DNA from: RGIG8244 sp045639325
Lineage (GTDB): Bacteria > Verrucomicrobiota > Lentisphaeria > Victivallales > UBA1829
Direction: 5' to 3'
NCBI GenBank assembly: GCA_045639325.1
Contig: JAZUCU010000030.1
Span: forward strand, 1-64,000
Length of the DNA: 64,000 nucleotides
Of this stretch, positions 7,500 to 16,888 are shown one piece after another. The translations under genes were made by a program, and so were the position numbers. The notes beneath the pieces are model-generated. The model saw nothing but the letters and a program-made list of their open reading frames with translations. It had not been told where the DNA came from and ran no database searches. The first letter of the stretch is position 1, and each line of letters opens with the position of its first letter.

Positions 7500-9041
7500 T
7501 TATGCCCTCCGCAGTTTGCCGGTGAATTTGCCGATAAGATTATGAACCCGCATCTTTTCCGCATGGTCAAACATCATGTAATAAAGTGCCGGGAAGTAAA
7601 TCAATACGCCGGATATGCCCGCCAATGCCAACAGGAAAAATTCGTGCAGTTGACCGCGCAGCAGGTAGTATTGCCAATAACAGACCATACCCGTTGCCAA
7701 TGCCAAAAGGGCAGGTTCAAAAAGCGCATACAGAACAAAATGACGTAATCTCATCTTTGTCCGGCGGATCAGATGGGGAACCACAAAGCCCAGTGTGCCG
7801 ATGAGTTTTGTCAGAATCATCGCGCCGACAACGATCAGTTCGTGGGGCTTAATCAAGAGTCCGACTACGGAAAGCACAATGAAAAAGATACTTTCAAAAC
7901 TCTGCACTTTTGCCAGGAATTTATGCTCTTCCGCCATGGTGAGGAATTTTTCCGGAATGCTCCGGCAGACCAGCAGGAAGTAAACAAAGAGAACCATCAG
8001 ACGGCAGATGAATGCTGCTTCCGCATCTTCCACATTAAAGAGCAGCAGAATAATACGCGGTGCATAGATCATGACCATGACCGTTGCCCCAGCAGCAAAA
8101 AAGTTCACCCAGCGGATGGCACGCATCAGAATCTGTGCCAGGTGCATAGTGCGGTTGCGGCTGTGAAGCAATGCCGAAATCGGGGAAATGTTTTCCACAT
8201 AGGGCAGTGAAATCTGTTGAATGAGGAACGGAATACGGCTCCCCAACTGGAAAATACCGACCGGCGCAAGACCGCAGAACATACTGATCAGCAGGAACAT
8301 TCCGCGTTCCCAGATCATACGTCCGATGGAGATGATATACACCGCACTGCTGAAACGGAAGATGCCTTTGAAAATTTCTTTGTTAAACGCAAAACGGATA
8401 CGGAATCCGGGAATACATTTCCATGCCGAAATGAACATGGCAAGCTGAGTCAGACCCATGATCGCCATCACAAAGAACAGCAGTTTGAACAAACCCCAGC
8501 CCATCGCAAAAATAACAATCACCCCGGCAAGTTCCACCACTTTTGAAACAATGATAATGTAATTACGCAAATACAATTTCTGCAAACCAACCAGAATTTC
8601 CGGGAATACTCCAAGCGGGAATACAATCGTCGCCGCAAGTCCGCTCAACAGCAAGGCTTCCCGGCAGAAGTAAATATATTCCGCCGTTGCATCCGCTTTC
8701 AAGTGAAACAGTTCGCGGACGTAATACATGCCGATAAAGGTCAGCGGAAGAATCAATAACGCCATACTCACGTGACTGAAAAAGATACTGGAAATCGTGT
8801 GATTGAACTTTTCAATATCTTTTTTGTACAGTTCCGTCGCCGTGACCTTTTGCGCCGCAACACCGAACCCCAGGTCCAGCAGAAGAGCATAACTGAAGAA
8901 ACTCCACAACATGACCCACAATCCGTATTGTGCTTGTCCCAGGTGACTGATCAGCCAGCGGGTAACAAGGATACCTTGAACCAGGCGGACGAACATGGAA
9001 AAGTAATTGGTAACTGTGTTCTTAAAAAATGGGATCTTCAT
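7500..9041 (-). CDS. Wzx-type polysaccharide flippase (MOP/PST superfamily)
   Basis: A 513-residue, very hydrophobic protein with roughly 12-14 membrane segments. It begins with the amphipathic N-terminus common to Wzx/PST transporters (KNTVTNYFSMFVRLVQGIL, RWLISHLGQAQYGLW, LDLGFG). The family moves undecaprenyl-linked repeat units from the cytoplasmic to the periplasmic face. Position in a cluster with a phosphoglycosyl transferase, Wza-, Wzc- and Wzy-like proteins fits the Wzx/Wzy route. Its ATG overlaps the stop of the phosphatase-like gene upstream. Confidence 0.87.
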   Translation of the reverse strand: MKIPFFKNTVTNYFSMFVRLVQGILVTRWLISHLGQAQYGLWVMLWSFFSYALLLDLGFGVAAQKVTATELYKKDIEKFNHTISSIFFSHVSMALLILPLTFIGMYYVRELFHLKADATAEYIYFCREALLLSGLAATIVFPLGVFPEILVGLQKLYLRNYIIIVSKVVELAGVIVIFAMGWGLFKLLFFVMAIMGLTQLAMFISAWKCIPGFRIRFAFNKEIFKGIFRFSSAVYIISIGRMIWERGMFLLISMFCGLAPVGIFQLGSRIPFLIQQISLPYVENISPISALLHSRNRTMHLAQILMRAIRWVNFFAAGATVMVMIYAPRIILLLFNVEDAEAAFICRLMVLFVYFLLVCRSIPEKFLTMAEEHKFLAKVQSFESIFFIVLSVVGLLIKPHELIVVGAMILTKLIGTLGFVVPHLIRRTKMRLRHFVLYALFEPALLALATGMVCYWQYYLLRGQLHEFFLLALAGISGVLIYFPALYYMMFDHAEKMRVHNLIGKFTGKLRRA

Positions 9042-10186
9042 AATACTTCTGCTCTTTCTGTCATTAAACTGAAATAATCTGCTACGTTCTCTGTTTCATG
9101 CGGTAATGATGTGTTGGAAAGGATTGCCGCATACGAGTGTATATCTTCCGGTGAAAAACCGTGCATCCCGTTCAACGGACTGCCGCCCATGTCAGACGGG
9201 ACAATCTGGAGTCCCGCTTCCAACAGGAATATGCCGTCACCGAATGCCCGGTCTTCACGATAAATACCATATTTTATTTCTTCCTCTTTGGTTATAAAGC
9301 GACCCGGAAATTCCTTCATCAGGTTCGTGATGACCGGTTCCGCTTTTTCGCTCAGATAATAAAATCTTGCCATGGTGGAGTCGTAACAGGCTCCATAATC
9401 TTTGCCGAAGACCAGACCGCAATTTTCCATCTTGCTCATAATGTCAACCGTGCCGGTGAGCGGCGTCATGCCGTGGTCGGAAATGATTGTAAAATGAACT
9501 TCTTCCGCGTATTCTTCTGCCTTGTGATAAAGAGAATTGACTTCTTTTTCGATTTCAGAGAGTTTCGCGGCAACCGCCTGGGGATCTCCGACTTTATCAT
9601 GCAGAAGTCCATCCAGACTTGCGGTGTAAACAAACAGAAAATTCCTGCCGTTTTCGATGGCTTTTTCTGCTGCAAGATAATTTTCATGATCGCTCAAATG
9701 CCAGTCGGAAATATGGAAGTTTTTGCCTTTCGCGCTTAAAACATCATGGAGATTGGCAATGGGCGCCATGCCATTCGCAATAAAAAGATTCTTCTTCTCG
9801 CAATAATCCACATACTTGAGTTTCCATAACGGCATCCGGTAAAGCTGGAAGTAACCGGTGAAACCATAAAACTTTTTCAGCAGTTTGGAGAGATGATGCC
9901 GCACCCGTCCCCGATTCCAGAAGCCGGCAGGTTTGAACAGCCATGCCAGACAGGACAGCATCTTGAACGGTGATTCCGCCGGTGCAAAACGGAACAAGCC
10001 CAAGTGCCCATGTTCCGCCGGCGTTTTCCCGGAAAGAATGGTGGGAATGGCACTGCTGGAATAGCCGAACTGCATCCCGATCTTTCTGCGGTGGGGCAGA
10101 AGGGTGGTCAGGAACTGGTGATCGTTGACGATCTTCCAGCCCAGCGCATCGATAAATAAAAATATTTCAATGGTTTTATGTTTCAT
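9038..10186 (-). CDS. Alkaline-phosphatase-superfamily phosphodiesterase/phosphotransferase
   Basis: A 382-residue protein with the metal-ligand pattern of type I phosphodiesterases/nucleotide pyrophosphatases: Asp13 in FIDALG, a serine cluster at 43-45 (GYSSSAIPTILSG) where the nucleophile belongs, SLDGLLHD, ISDHGM and GMHGF. No signal peptide is evident, so it may be cytoplasmic. In this operon it might release or transfer a phosphate-linked substituent on the polysaccharide or its precursors; that role is inference from context. It overlaps the flippase gene by four bases and follows the GH9 gene closely. Confidence 0.75.
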   Translation of the reverse strand: MKHKTIEIFLFIDALGWKIVNDHQFLTTLLPHRRKIGMQFGYSSSAIPTILSGKTPAEHGHLGLFRFAPAESPFKMLSCLAWLFKPAGFWNRGRVRHHLSKLLKKFYGFTGYFQLYRMPLWKLKYVDYCEKKNLFIANGMAPIANLHDVLSAKGKNFHISDWHLSDHENYLAAEKAIENGRNFLFVYTASLDGLLHDKVGDPQAVAAKLSEIEKEVNSLYHKAEEYAEEVHFTIISDHGMTPLTGTVDIMSKMENCGLVFGKDYGACYDSTMARFYYLSEKAEPVITNLMKEFPGRFITKEEEIKYGIYREDRAFGDGIFLLEAGLQIVPSDMGGSPLNGMHGFSPEDIHSYAAILSNTSLPHETENVADYFSLMTERAEVL

Positions 10187-10193
10187 GGCAACC

Positions 10194-12413
10194 TCATGGT
10201 AATGCCCGGTAGCCGGGCAGTTTCCGGAAATCTCCGGCAGGTTTACGGTTTTTTAATTCTATGGCGGGCAGGGACGGTTTTTCAATCAGATAACCGCTGA
10301 CTGCCGCTGCCGGGCCGATGGTTTCCCAGACACTGTATTCGCTGGAAGGTACACTCAAAAATTCCAGATTGATATACCGGCGGAAAATCGGGAGAGCATC
10401 CGCATTTTCGCCATATACCATCTTAACTGCATTGCGATCCATGCCAAATGTGTTGCCGTATGGCGTGATGCCCGGTACAAATTCACGGAAGTTTCCATGA
10501 TAACTGATCAAATCCAGAAATACAACCGGGTAAATTCTGCCAAGTCCGGATGTCATACTGCGTCCCAACGGGTTCGCTCCGTTGTGGAAGTCATTGGCAA
10601 GATAGGCGCCCGTTAAATACTTTTCCTCGCCGGAAAGTTGATGGGCTGCAATCAGCGTCATTGCCCGACGCAGGGGATGATAATTGCCCCAGGACATGGC
10701 GTGGACCCAACCGGCATCAGCGGCATGCCACAACGTGCGGTAGGGGTAGGCATTTTCCTGATCCTTCAGCATGGCATCGGCATTGCGCAACAGAACTTTA
10801 CGGTATTCCGCCTGAAGTTTTGCCAATTCTTTGACGGGATACTGTTCGAGCGTCATCCATGTCAAAGGCGACCACTTCCAGAATTCTTTGTTGAAGTTTT
10901 CCTGAATGTTCTGCAAGCTGTTCAAAATGGGGGTGAGATATTCTTTGTCGCCGGTCAAAGCGTAAAGATTGACACCCGTCTTCAGCAGGTTTTCGCCATA
11001 CAGCTGATGATGTTCCATATAAGTGATCATTTTACCGTTCAGCTGATACCACGTGACCAGTTGATTCTTTTTCTCAAGGGCAAAATTCCATGCTTTAATG
11101 GCGGACTTGCGATATTTTTCTGCTTCTTTCGGTGCATTGGCTTTCTGCATGGCAAGAGCAAGTGTGCTTGCCGCTGCCGCATATTCCAACGTGCCGTTGC
11201 GGGATGGTGTGGAAACATAATAGGTGCGTTTTTCCTGATGGGGTAAGCCTTCACCGGGGCCGGGATGGCCTGTCGTTTCGAACCAGGTGCCGACTCCGCC
11301 GTTTTCCTGCTGGACGGCAAGAAGATGTTTCAAGCCCCAGGCGGCTTCATCCAGAATGTCGGGAATGCCGTTGCCGCTTTCGGGAATGTTGAGTTGTCCA
11401 TCGATGAAATTACCGGACTTCATGAGATAAACGGCTGCCAGATCGCAGACTATCCGCAAATGATAAGGCCGCCGGTCATAATCTGCCGCATCGTGCCATC
11501 CACCGGGTGCGGTATATGTTTTTGCGTGGGAGGGTGGCAGAATGTTGTTCTTAATCAAATCAAAATGTTTGACTTTGATATAATTGCCTTTGCGGTCGGT
11601 GAAGCCCTGGGAGACTTTACCCGTTTTCAGCCGGTAATCTTCTGCATTTTCCGGGAATTTGCCTTTGTAAACGGTTGGATGACAGGCGGGACTTTCCCAA
11701 TGAGTGTAGGGCAGAGCTTTGGCTATTCCGCACCGTTTGTGATACAATCCTCTGGCGTGAATGTAAAATGCTTCATCCAGCGCACCGGAGCTGATGACAA
11801 AATCCATACTGCGTCCGATGGTTTTGACATGGAGATAATATTTACCCGGCTGACTGAATTTTGAAAAATCCAGTTCCAATACTTCTTCGCCGGTGAACGG
11901 TGTTTTGCCCTGATAAAGCGGATCATTCCGGCGGAGAGTCAGGGTGTTTTTGTAAACACATTTGCCATCCGATGAGCGACGGAGTTCAAATTCTTTTCCC
12001 GCAAGATGTTTCAACGGCAACGCGCCGGATTGACCAAGCCATGCGCCCATATAGGCAAACTTTTTCTTCTGCTTGATGCCGTATCCCACTTGATTGAGCT
12101 TGAAAATGCTGCTCGGTTTTGCCGGATCATACTGCACGGATATCGTTCCGATCGTCCGTTTTTCTCCGGCGGTAAACGGTTTATCCAGAACAAAATATTG
12201 ATAATTGGTGATATCCGGCTTGCGGAGAATGTTGCCTTTTTTGTCCCGCAGCAAACCGTTTTCCTTTGCCCAGCTTTGCGCATCGTTTTTTGTCGCACTT
12301 TTGATTACGACCACATGAGGAGCAAGGAATTCGTATTCGGCTTCAAACGCATTGCTTTCCTGACCGCACCCGGTCAATGCCAGCAGCAATGTCAGCAATA
12401 TAAAGTTTCTCAT
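10194..12413 (-). CDS. GH9-family glycoside hydrolase lipoprotein
   Basis: A 739-residue exported enzyme with lipobox ALTGC, Cys16. Residues about 30-190 look like the Ig-like cellulase N-terminal domain that precedes many GH9 catalytic domains. The catalytic region has GGWHDAADYDRR (family form GWHDAGDYGKY, with the base Asp), GANPLGRSMTSGLGRIYP and, near the C-terminus, SVWETIGPAAAVSGYL, where the family acid Glu sits. GH9 enzymes cleave beta-1,4-glucans and related polymers. Inside an export operon it could trim or control chain length, as cellulase genes do in cellulose synthesis clusters. Its start overlaps the polymerase stop. Confidence 0.83.
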   Translation of the reverse strand: MRNFILLTLLLALTGCGQESNAFEAEYEFLAPHVVVIKSATKNDAQSWAKENGLLRDKKGNILRKPDITNYQYFVLDKPFTAGEKRTIGTISVQYDPAKPSSIFKLNQVGYGIKQKKKFAYMGAWLGQSGALPLKHLAGKEFELRRSSDGKCVYKNTLTLRRNDPLYQGKTPFTGEEVLELDFSKFSQPGKYYLHVKTIGRSMDFVISSGALDEAFYIHARGLYHKRCGIAKALPYTHWESPACHPTVYKGKFPENAEDYRLKTGKVSQGFTDRKGNYIKVKHFDLIKNNILPPSHAKTYTAPGGWHDAADYDRRPYHLRIVCDLAAVYLMKSGNFIDGQLNIPESGNGIPDILDEAAWGLKHLLAVQQENGGVGTWFETTGHPGPGEGLPHQEKRTYYVSTPSRNGTLEYAAAASTLALAMQKANAPKEAEKYRKSAIKAWNFALEKKNQLVTWYQLNGKMITYMEHHQLYGENLLKTGVNLYALTGDKEYLTPILNSLQNIQENFNKEFWKWSPLTWMTLEQYPVKELAKLQAEYRKVLLRNADAMLKDQENAYPYRTLWHAADAGWVHAMSWGNYHPLRRAMTLIAAHQLSGEEKYLTGAYLANDFHNGANPLGRSMTSGLGRIYPVVFLDLISYHGNFREFVPGITPYGNTFGMDRNAVKMVYGENADALPIFRRYINLEFLSVPSSEYSVWETIGPAAAVSGYLIEKPSLPAIELKNRKPAGDFRKLPGYRALP

Positions 12414-13738
12414 ATTGTCGCCTCCACTTTGCCGGAAATCAGTTCTTTACGGTATTTGTAGAGGATACTCAATGTGGCAAAAAGCATCATCATCTGAATA
12501 AAATTCACCTGCTGCTTCATGACCCATTCCAGAGTCGATTGCAAATAGATCGCCGTCAAACCGCCGACGATCCCCACCGGGATAAAGAAGAAATGAGTCC
12601 GGCGCATCTGCAGAACCAGTTTGAAGGCACAAACGTAATAATATCCCAGCCACGTCAGGAATGCGCCCAGTGCGAGGAAGCCACATTCGGAACCAACGAG
12701 CAGATAACTTGTTTCCACAATACCTTCCTTGAAATCTTTTGCAATGCGTTTATTGCCATAACGGTATTCGCAATAGGGGTAGGGCGGATTGATCTTGATA
12801 CCCCAGTTGTTCAGACCGACACCGGCAAAAGGTTTGTCTTTCATCATATTCCATGCGGATGCGGCGAGATATTGACGGGTCATGAGCGATTCTTTCGGCG
12901 CATTCTCAAAACGTTTGATAATGTTGGGCAGCAGCAGCAGGGCACCGACAACGCAAATCAGGAAAATCGGCATCAGAATCTGAATCTTTCTGATGTGGAA
13001 CTGATAGCGCAATGAAAGCAGCGCAGTGATCATACATCCAAACGGCAGACATACCATTGCCCCGCGGGAATACGTACGCATACATGCCGCCGACGCAACC
13101 AGAAAGAATCCGGCAAAAAGGTATCGCTTCCACCCTTTGTTGCGGTTGAAGTAATAAGCGAAAAAGATCGGCGCAATCAAACTCATATACATCCCCATAC
13201 TGTTCTGATGGGGGAACAATCCGTTCGCCTGATGGATCCCCTTGAGGTGCTGCTTGACCACCGTAAGAAACGTAACCGTTGCCACAATACCGAATGCGAT
13301 AATGATACTGTTGAAATCCTGGTAGTTATACAGATAATAATAAACTGTGAGGAAAACGATATACATCATAATCATCTTCCATAATTCAAACCAGCTGTAA
13401 AGCATGTTATCGGCATTGATGAGAGAGGGAATGCACAACAGAAAATAGACCAGATAGATTTTACTGCCTGCATCCGGAAACAATTTTTTTCTTCCGTGCA
13501 GAATACACATGCCGATCAGCATGGCAATCGCAATCAGATAAACCAGAGAGACTTCCATTCCGCGGGAGGTTCCACGGTACGTTTCGTGGGAGAAAAAGTT
13601 GATGGATACCTGATTGAACATCATCACAGGCAGGGAGACTGCAAAAATAGCATAGCGCATGAACTTACGGTTCAACGTAAGCACATACCCCAGCGGCAGT
13701 ATGCCCATAAATGCAATGAAGAATATCAGATATTTCAT
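12410..13738 (-). CDS. Wzy/WaaL-type O-antigen polymerase or ligase
   Basis: A 442-residue polytopic membrane protein with about 10-12 membrane segments. A large external loop (residues about 285-345) carries the MTRQYLAASAWNMMKDKPFAGVGLNNWG pattern (quoted in parts: WNMMKDKPFAGVGLNNWG), a hallmark of the O-antigen ligase/polymerase superfamily (RxxxWxxA...P..G.G...). It would polymerise repeat units in the periplasm, or link them to a carrier. Position beside the Wza- and Wzc-like genes supports a Wzy role. Sequence alone does not separate polymerase from ligase. Confidence 0.85.
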   Translation of the reverse strand: MKYLIFFIAFMGILPLGYVLTLNRKFMRYAIFAVSLPVMMFNQVSINFFSHETYRGTSRGMEVSLVYLIAIAMLIGMCILHGRKKLFPDAGSKIYLVYFLLCIPSLINADNMLYSWFELWKMIMMYIVFLTVYYYLYNYQDFNSIIIAFGIVATVTFLTVVKQHLKGIHQANGLFPHQNSMGMYMSLIAPIFFAYYFNRNKGWKRYLFAGFFLVASAACMRTYSRGAMVCLPFGCMITALLSLRYQFHIRKIQILMPIFLICVVGALLLLPNIIKRFENAPKESLMTRQYLAASAWNMMKDKPFAGVGLNNWGIKINPPYPYCEYRYGNKRIAKDFKEGIVETSYLLVGSECGFLALGAFLTWLGYYYVCAFKLVLQMRRTHFFFIPVGIVGGLTAIYLQSTLEWVMKQQVNFIQMMMLFATLSILYKYRKELISGKVEATI

Positions 13739-13748
13739 GCAGAAAACC

Positions 13749-14798
13749 TTATTGTATGAAATTCAACGCAGGGAACGTAAACGTACTCAGGAATTGTGCC
13801 GTCGGCAAAATCTTGCGGACAAATACGTTGTATTCGGAAATGTCGTCATGCGGAATGTAGACCACATCCCCCGGCTGCAGACGGACATTGGCACAACGGC
13901 CCTGCATGATGCCGTCCACATCAAACCGGTAGAAACGGGGGTTTTCCATACCGCCGCGGATAATCACGCCATACTGCCAATACTGTTCTTTCAGCCCCAG
14001 ACCGGAAGAAATCAGCTCCAGAATACCAAGGTTCTGGTCCCACAATCTCTTGTGCGGACGGTTGATGCTGCCGATAATACTGACCATGGCTTCCGAACGG
14101 ACCGCAATGTAAATGTAGTCGCCCTTCTTCAACTTGACATTGTGCCAGCGGTCACCGCGTTCAATGGCAAGGGAGAAGTTGACCGGCAGGATTTTGCCGT
14201 TGCGGACAAGGATACTGTTCTGATAATCCGCCGCATCCAACATCTGGTCGTCAAAGTCACGCACCGCGGAACCCCCGGCTTTTGCAAACAGGTCGGCCAG
14301 TCTCATGCCGTTGGAAATGACGAACATACCGGGATTGTTCACGGCTCCGGCAATGGTGGCGGTCTGACTTCTCACGTCAATGGCAAATACGCCGAGTTCG
14401 GGGTTTTTGATGTATTGGGCATAGACTTTCTTGATCATCTGACTGGCTTCTTCCAATGTCAGACCAGCCACTTGCACCTGACCGGCAAACATGACCCCGA
14501 TTGCACCATCGGGCGTGACCAGGGATTCCATAATCAGGTCCGGGTGATTATAGACGCGGATACTGATTTTATCCCCGGCGTTGATCCGGTATACCGGTTC
14601 TTTCTGTGCATCGAGCTGCTTGAGAAATTCCAGCTGACGGCGTTTATCTTCATCGGTGAGCCCCGCCTGGTCGACAACGCCGCTGGGCAGATTGTGGATG
14701 TCCGGATACTGATCAAAGTTCCCCGTGAAACGGTTGTAACATCCGCAAAGCAGAAAAAGGGCGGAAAACAAAAGAGAGAAAGATAAAATATGTTTCAT
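13749..14798 (-). CDS. Wza-like outer-membrane polysaccharide export lipoprotein
   Basis: A 349-residue lipoprotein (lipobox LLCGC, Cys20) with a polysaccharide-export domain (YRINAGDKISIRVYNHPDL, VTPDGAIGV, LTLEEASQMI) followed by SLBB-type repeats (IAGAVNNPGMFVI, RLADLFAKAGG, then SIIGSINRPHKRLW and QPGDVVYIP). This architecture forms the outer-membrane channel for capsule or EPS export. Its start codon overlaps the stop of the Wzc-like gene, the usual partner. Confidence 0.92.
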   Translation of the reverse strand: MKHILSFSLLFSALFLLCGCYNRFTGNFDQYPDIHNLPSGVVDQAGLTDEDKRRQLEFLKQLDAQKEPVYRINAGDKISIRVYNHPDLIMESLVTPDGAIGVMFAGQVQVAGLTLEEASQMIKKVYAQYIKNPELGVFAIDVRSQTATIAGAVNNPGMFVISNGMRLADLFAKAGGSAVRDFDDQMLDAADYQNSILVRNGKILPVNFSLAIERGDRWHNVKLKKGDYIYIAVRSEAMVSIIGSINRPHKRLWDQNLGILELISSGLGLKEQYWQYGVIIRGGMENPRFYRFDVDGIMQGRCANVRLQPGDVVYIPHDDISEYNVFVRKILPTAQFLSTFTFPALNFIQ

Positions 14799-16879
14799 CA
14801 GATATAGTCTCCTGAAATAATTTTTTCAACGTCGGTCACACCGGTAAGAACTGCATACACTTTGTGCTGATCATCATGCAATTTCAGAATACGCCGCAAG
14901 ATACTGCGCGGAGTCTGTTTTTTGCCGATATAAAGCAGCGTCGCATCACAAATATCGTGGAGCTGACGAACGAGAATACAAGAGGCATTAAAGGGTTTTT
15001 CACGGGAAACACGGACAAGCTGATAATGGTTTTTCAGCTCACCGATCACATTATACAATGAACTGATTTCGTCCGGTTCCAAAACGGAAAGACTCCGTAC
15101 CGGGAAGAAGGCGAAACCGTAACCATAGCCGTAACCTTTGCCGTCACCGGAAGAGAAGCCGTGCAGATATTCCACATCGTGTTCAATGTTTTTTTCTTCA
15201 AAGTTGACCCCGACGTTTCCATTATCGGAATAATAGAAGTCGCCGATTTTCTGCATATTGCCGCAGATTTTTTCCACATCGCTTTCCAGAATCAGACGAA
15301 CCAGAATGGTATTGCGTTTTGCTTTTGTGAACTGTTCGTCGAAAAGCACGGAACTCAAAAATGACCCGTCGAGTGAGCAGGAGAAGATCGTTCTGGTATC
15401 TTTCAAACGCAGAATGAAACGATAGAACATTTCGTTGTTGATGATCTTGCGCTGTTCAAGGGTGAATCTGGAATTTTCATGAGGAATGACCCCGACAGTA
15501 TCGAAGAAGGGTTTATGATAACAGGCTTCCTCGATCCCGCTGAATGTTCCTTTCAGAATATCATAGACCACAACCACGATGGCATAAAAGCCGGCAAGGA
15601 AGACTGCGCCAATGACAATGATTGCCAAAATTTTAACCGGGAATGCAGAGAATTTTTTGGTGTTGATCAACCGTTCATTGATTACAATATCGTTGGGCAC
15701 GTGGGCGATGTTGCCCCGTACACGGGTGAGTTCTTCCACCAGCAGGGAAATATTTTTGCCAACGGTTTTCATGAGCTGTTCAATGCGCTCATGTTCCGGA
15801 ATCATCTGCTGCAGCTTCTTTTCTTTGTCTTTGATCAGCTGCATTTCCGCCTGCAGGGATTTCATGCTCAATTCGTATTGATTGAGCAGGACTTCCGCTT
15901 CCTGATAACGGTTGATGTTGCCGTCGATATCCAACAGCATGTTTTCTTCAAAATTGGTGATCTGATGTTGTTTCTTGAATGCCTCAAATTCATTGCTGAT
16001 TGTTTCATATGCGCTTTTTGCTTCGACAAAACGGGGATTCCGTTCTGCAAACATCAGCTTGGCTTTTTCGTATTCCCGGGAGAATTTACGCACTTCCAGA
16101 ATGTAATTGCGCAATTCACCGCGATGTTTGATCACTTTCGGCGGAAGCACTTTATAGTTTTTCTCCGCTCTCGCAAAACGGTTTCGCGCATCGGCAAGTT
16201 TTACATTCAATTCCGCAAGCGTGGCATTTTGTTCCCCCTGGATTTTCTTTATCGTTTCCATTTCTTCGTTGGGGTGAATAATGCCGTATTTGCGGTGCAA
16301 GCCGTGCGTCGCTTCAATCTGCGTATTCTGAAATTCCTGCAATTCCTGCAGACGCCGTTCACGGGTCACCAGAAAGTTCCGCAGTTCCGCCGTTCGGAAT
16401 TCTTCATAGTTGCGGATCCCGACGGCGACAAAGGTATTGACCAGCAGTTTCACATATTCATCGCTTTCCCCGATCCCTGTGATCACAAACATATCGTTAT
16501 GGTCACGAAGCAATTTCACTTCAATACTCTGCTTGAGTGTGGCGCGCTGCGATTCGTTCAAATGCAGTTCATCAATTACCTGTTTGAAAATCTGCTGACG
16601 GGAGAATACGCCGAGAACGTGATTCAAACTCAAAGGTTTGACTTCTTCACTGGCACGCGGCGTATAGAACAGGGTAACACTGCCTTCGTGTTTATGCGGT
16701 GATTTCTTGAATTGTACAGCGCGGCAGATTACGCCGGTAATCAGGGTCACAACAAAAACAAGCAGAATACTCCATTTGTATTTGAACAAGGTAAAAAGAG
16801 CCAGTTTCTGATACATCTGCAGTTTTTGCATCTGTCTGGTTTCTTCCTGCACACTAAAATCTTTATCCAGTGTATCCAT
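14798..16879 (-). CDS. Wzc-like chain-length determinant with degenerate kinase-like domain
   Basis: A 693-residue inner-membrane co-polymerase. It has a Wzz domain from about residue 30 (membrane segment YKWSILLVFVVTLITGVICR), a long coiled-coil periplasmic region (about 170-400) and a second membrane segment (ILAIIVIGAVFLAGFYAIVV). The C-terminal cytoplasmic part starts like Wzc (HKPFFDTVGVIP). That part lacks any Walker A (G-x4-GK[ST]) or clear Walker B motif, so tyrosine-kinase activity is unlikely. A tyrosine/glycine run GYGYGYGF lies near residue 585. GAGGAG precedes the ATG. It probably sets chain length with the Wza-like protein. Confidence 0.83.
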   Translation of the reverse strand: MDTLDKDFSVQEETRQMQKLQMYQKLALFTLFKYKWSILLVFVVTLITGVICRAVQFKKSPHKHEGSVTLFYTPRASEEVKPLSLNHVLGVFSRQQIFKQVIDELHLNESQRATLKQSIEVKLLRDHNDMFVITGIGESDEYVKLLVNTFVAVGIRNYEEFRTAELRNFLVTRERRLQELQEFQNTQIEATHGLHRKYGIIHPNEEMETIKKIQGEQNATLAELNVKLADARNRFARAEKNYKVLPPKVIKHRGELRNYILEVRKFSREYEKAKLMFAERNPRFVEAKSAYETISNEFEAFKKQHQITNFEENMLLDIDGNINRYQEAEVLLNQYELSMKSLQAEMQLIKDKEKKLQQMIPEHERIEQLMKTVGKNISLLVEELTRVRGNIAHVPNDIVINERLINTKKFSAFPVKILAIIVIGAVFLAGFYAIVVVVYDILKGTFSGIEEACYHKPFFDTVGVIPHENSRFTLEQRKIINNEMFYRFILRLKDTRTIFSCSLDGSFLSSVLFDEQFTKAKRNTILVRLILESDVEKICGNMQKIGDFYYSDNGNVGVNFEEKNIEHDVEYLHGFSSGDGKGYGYGYGFAFFPVRSLSVLEPDEISSLYNVIGELKNHYQLVRVSREKPFNASCILVRQLHDICDATLLYIGKKQTPRSILRRILKLHDDQHKVYAVLTGVTDVEKIISGDYI

Positions 16880-16888
16880 AGTCTCCTC

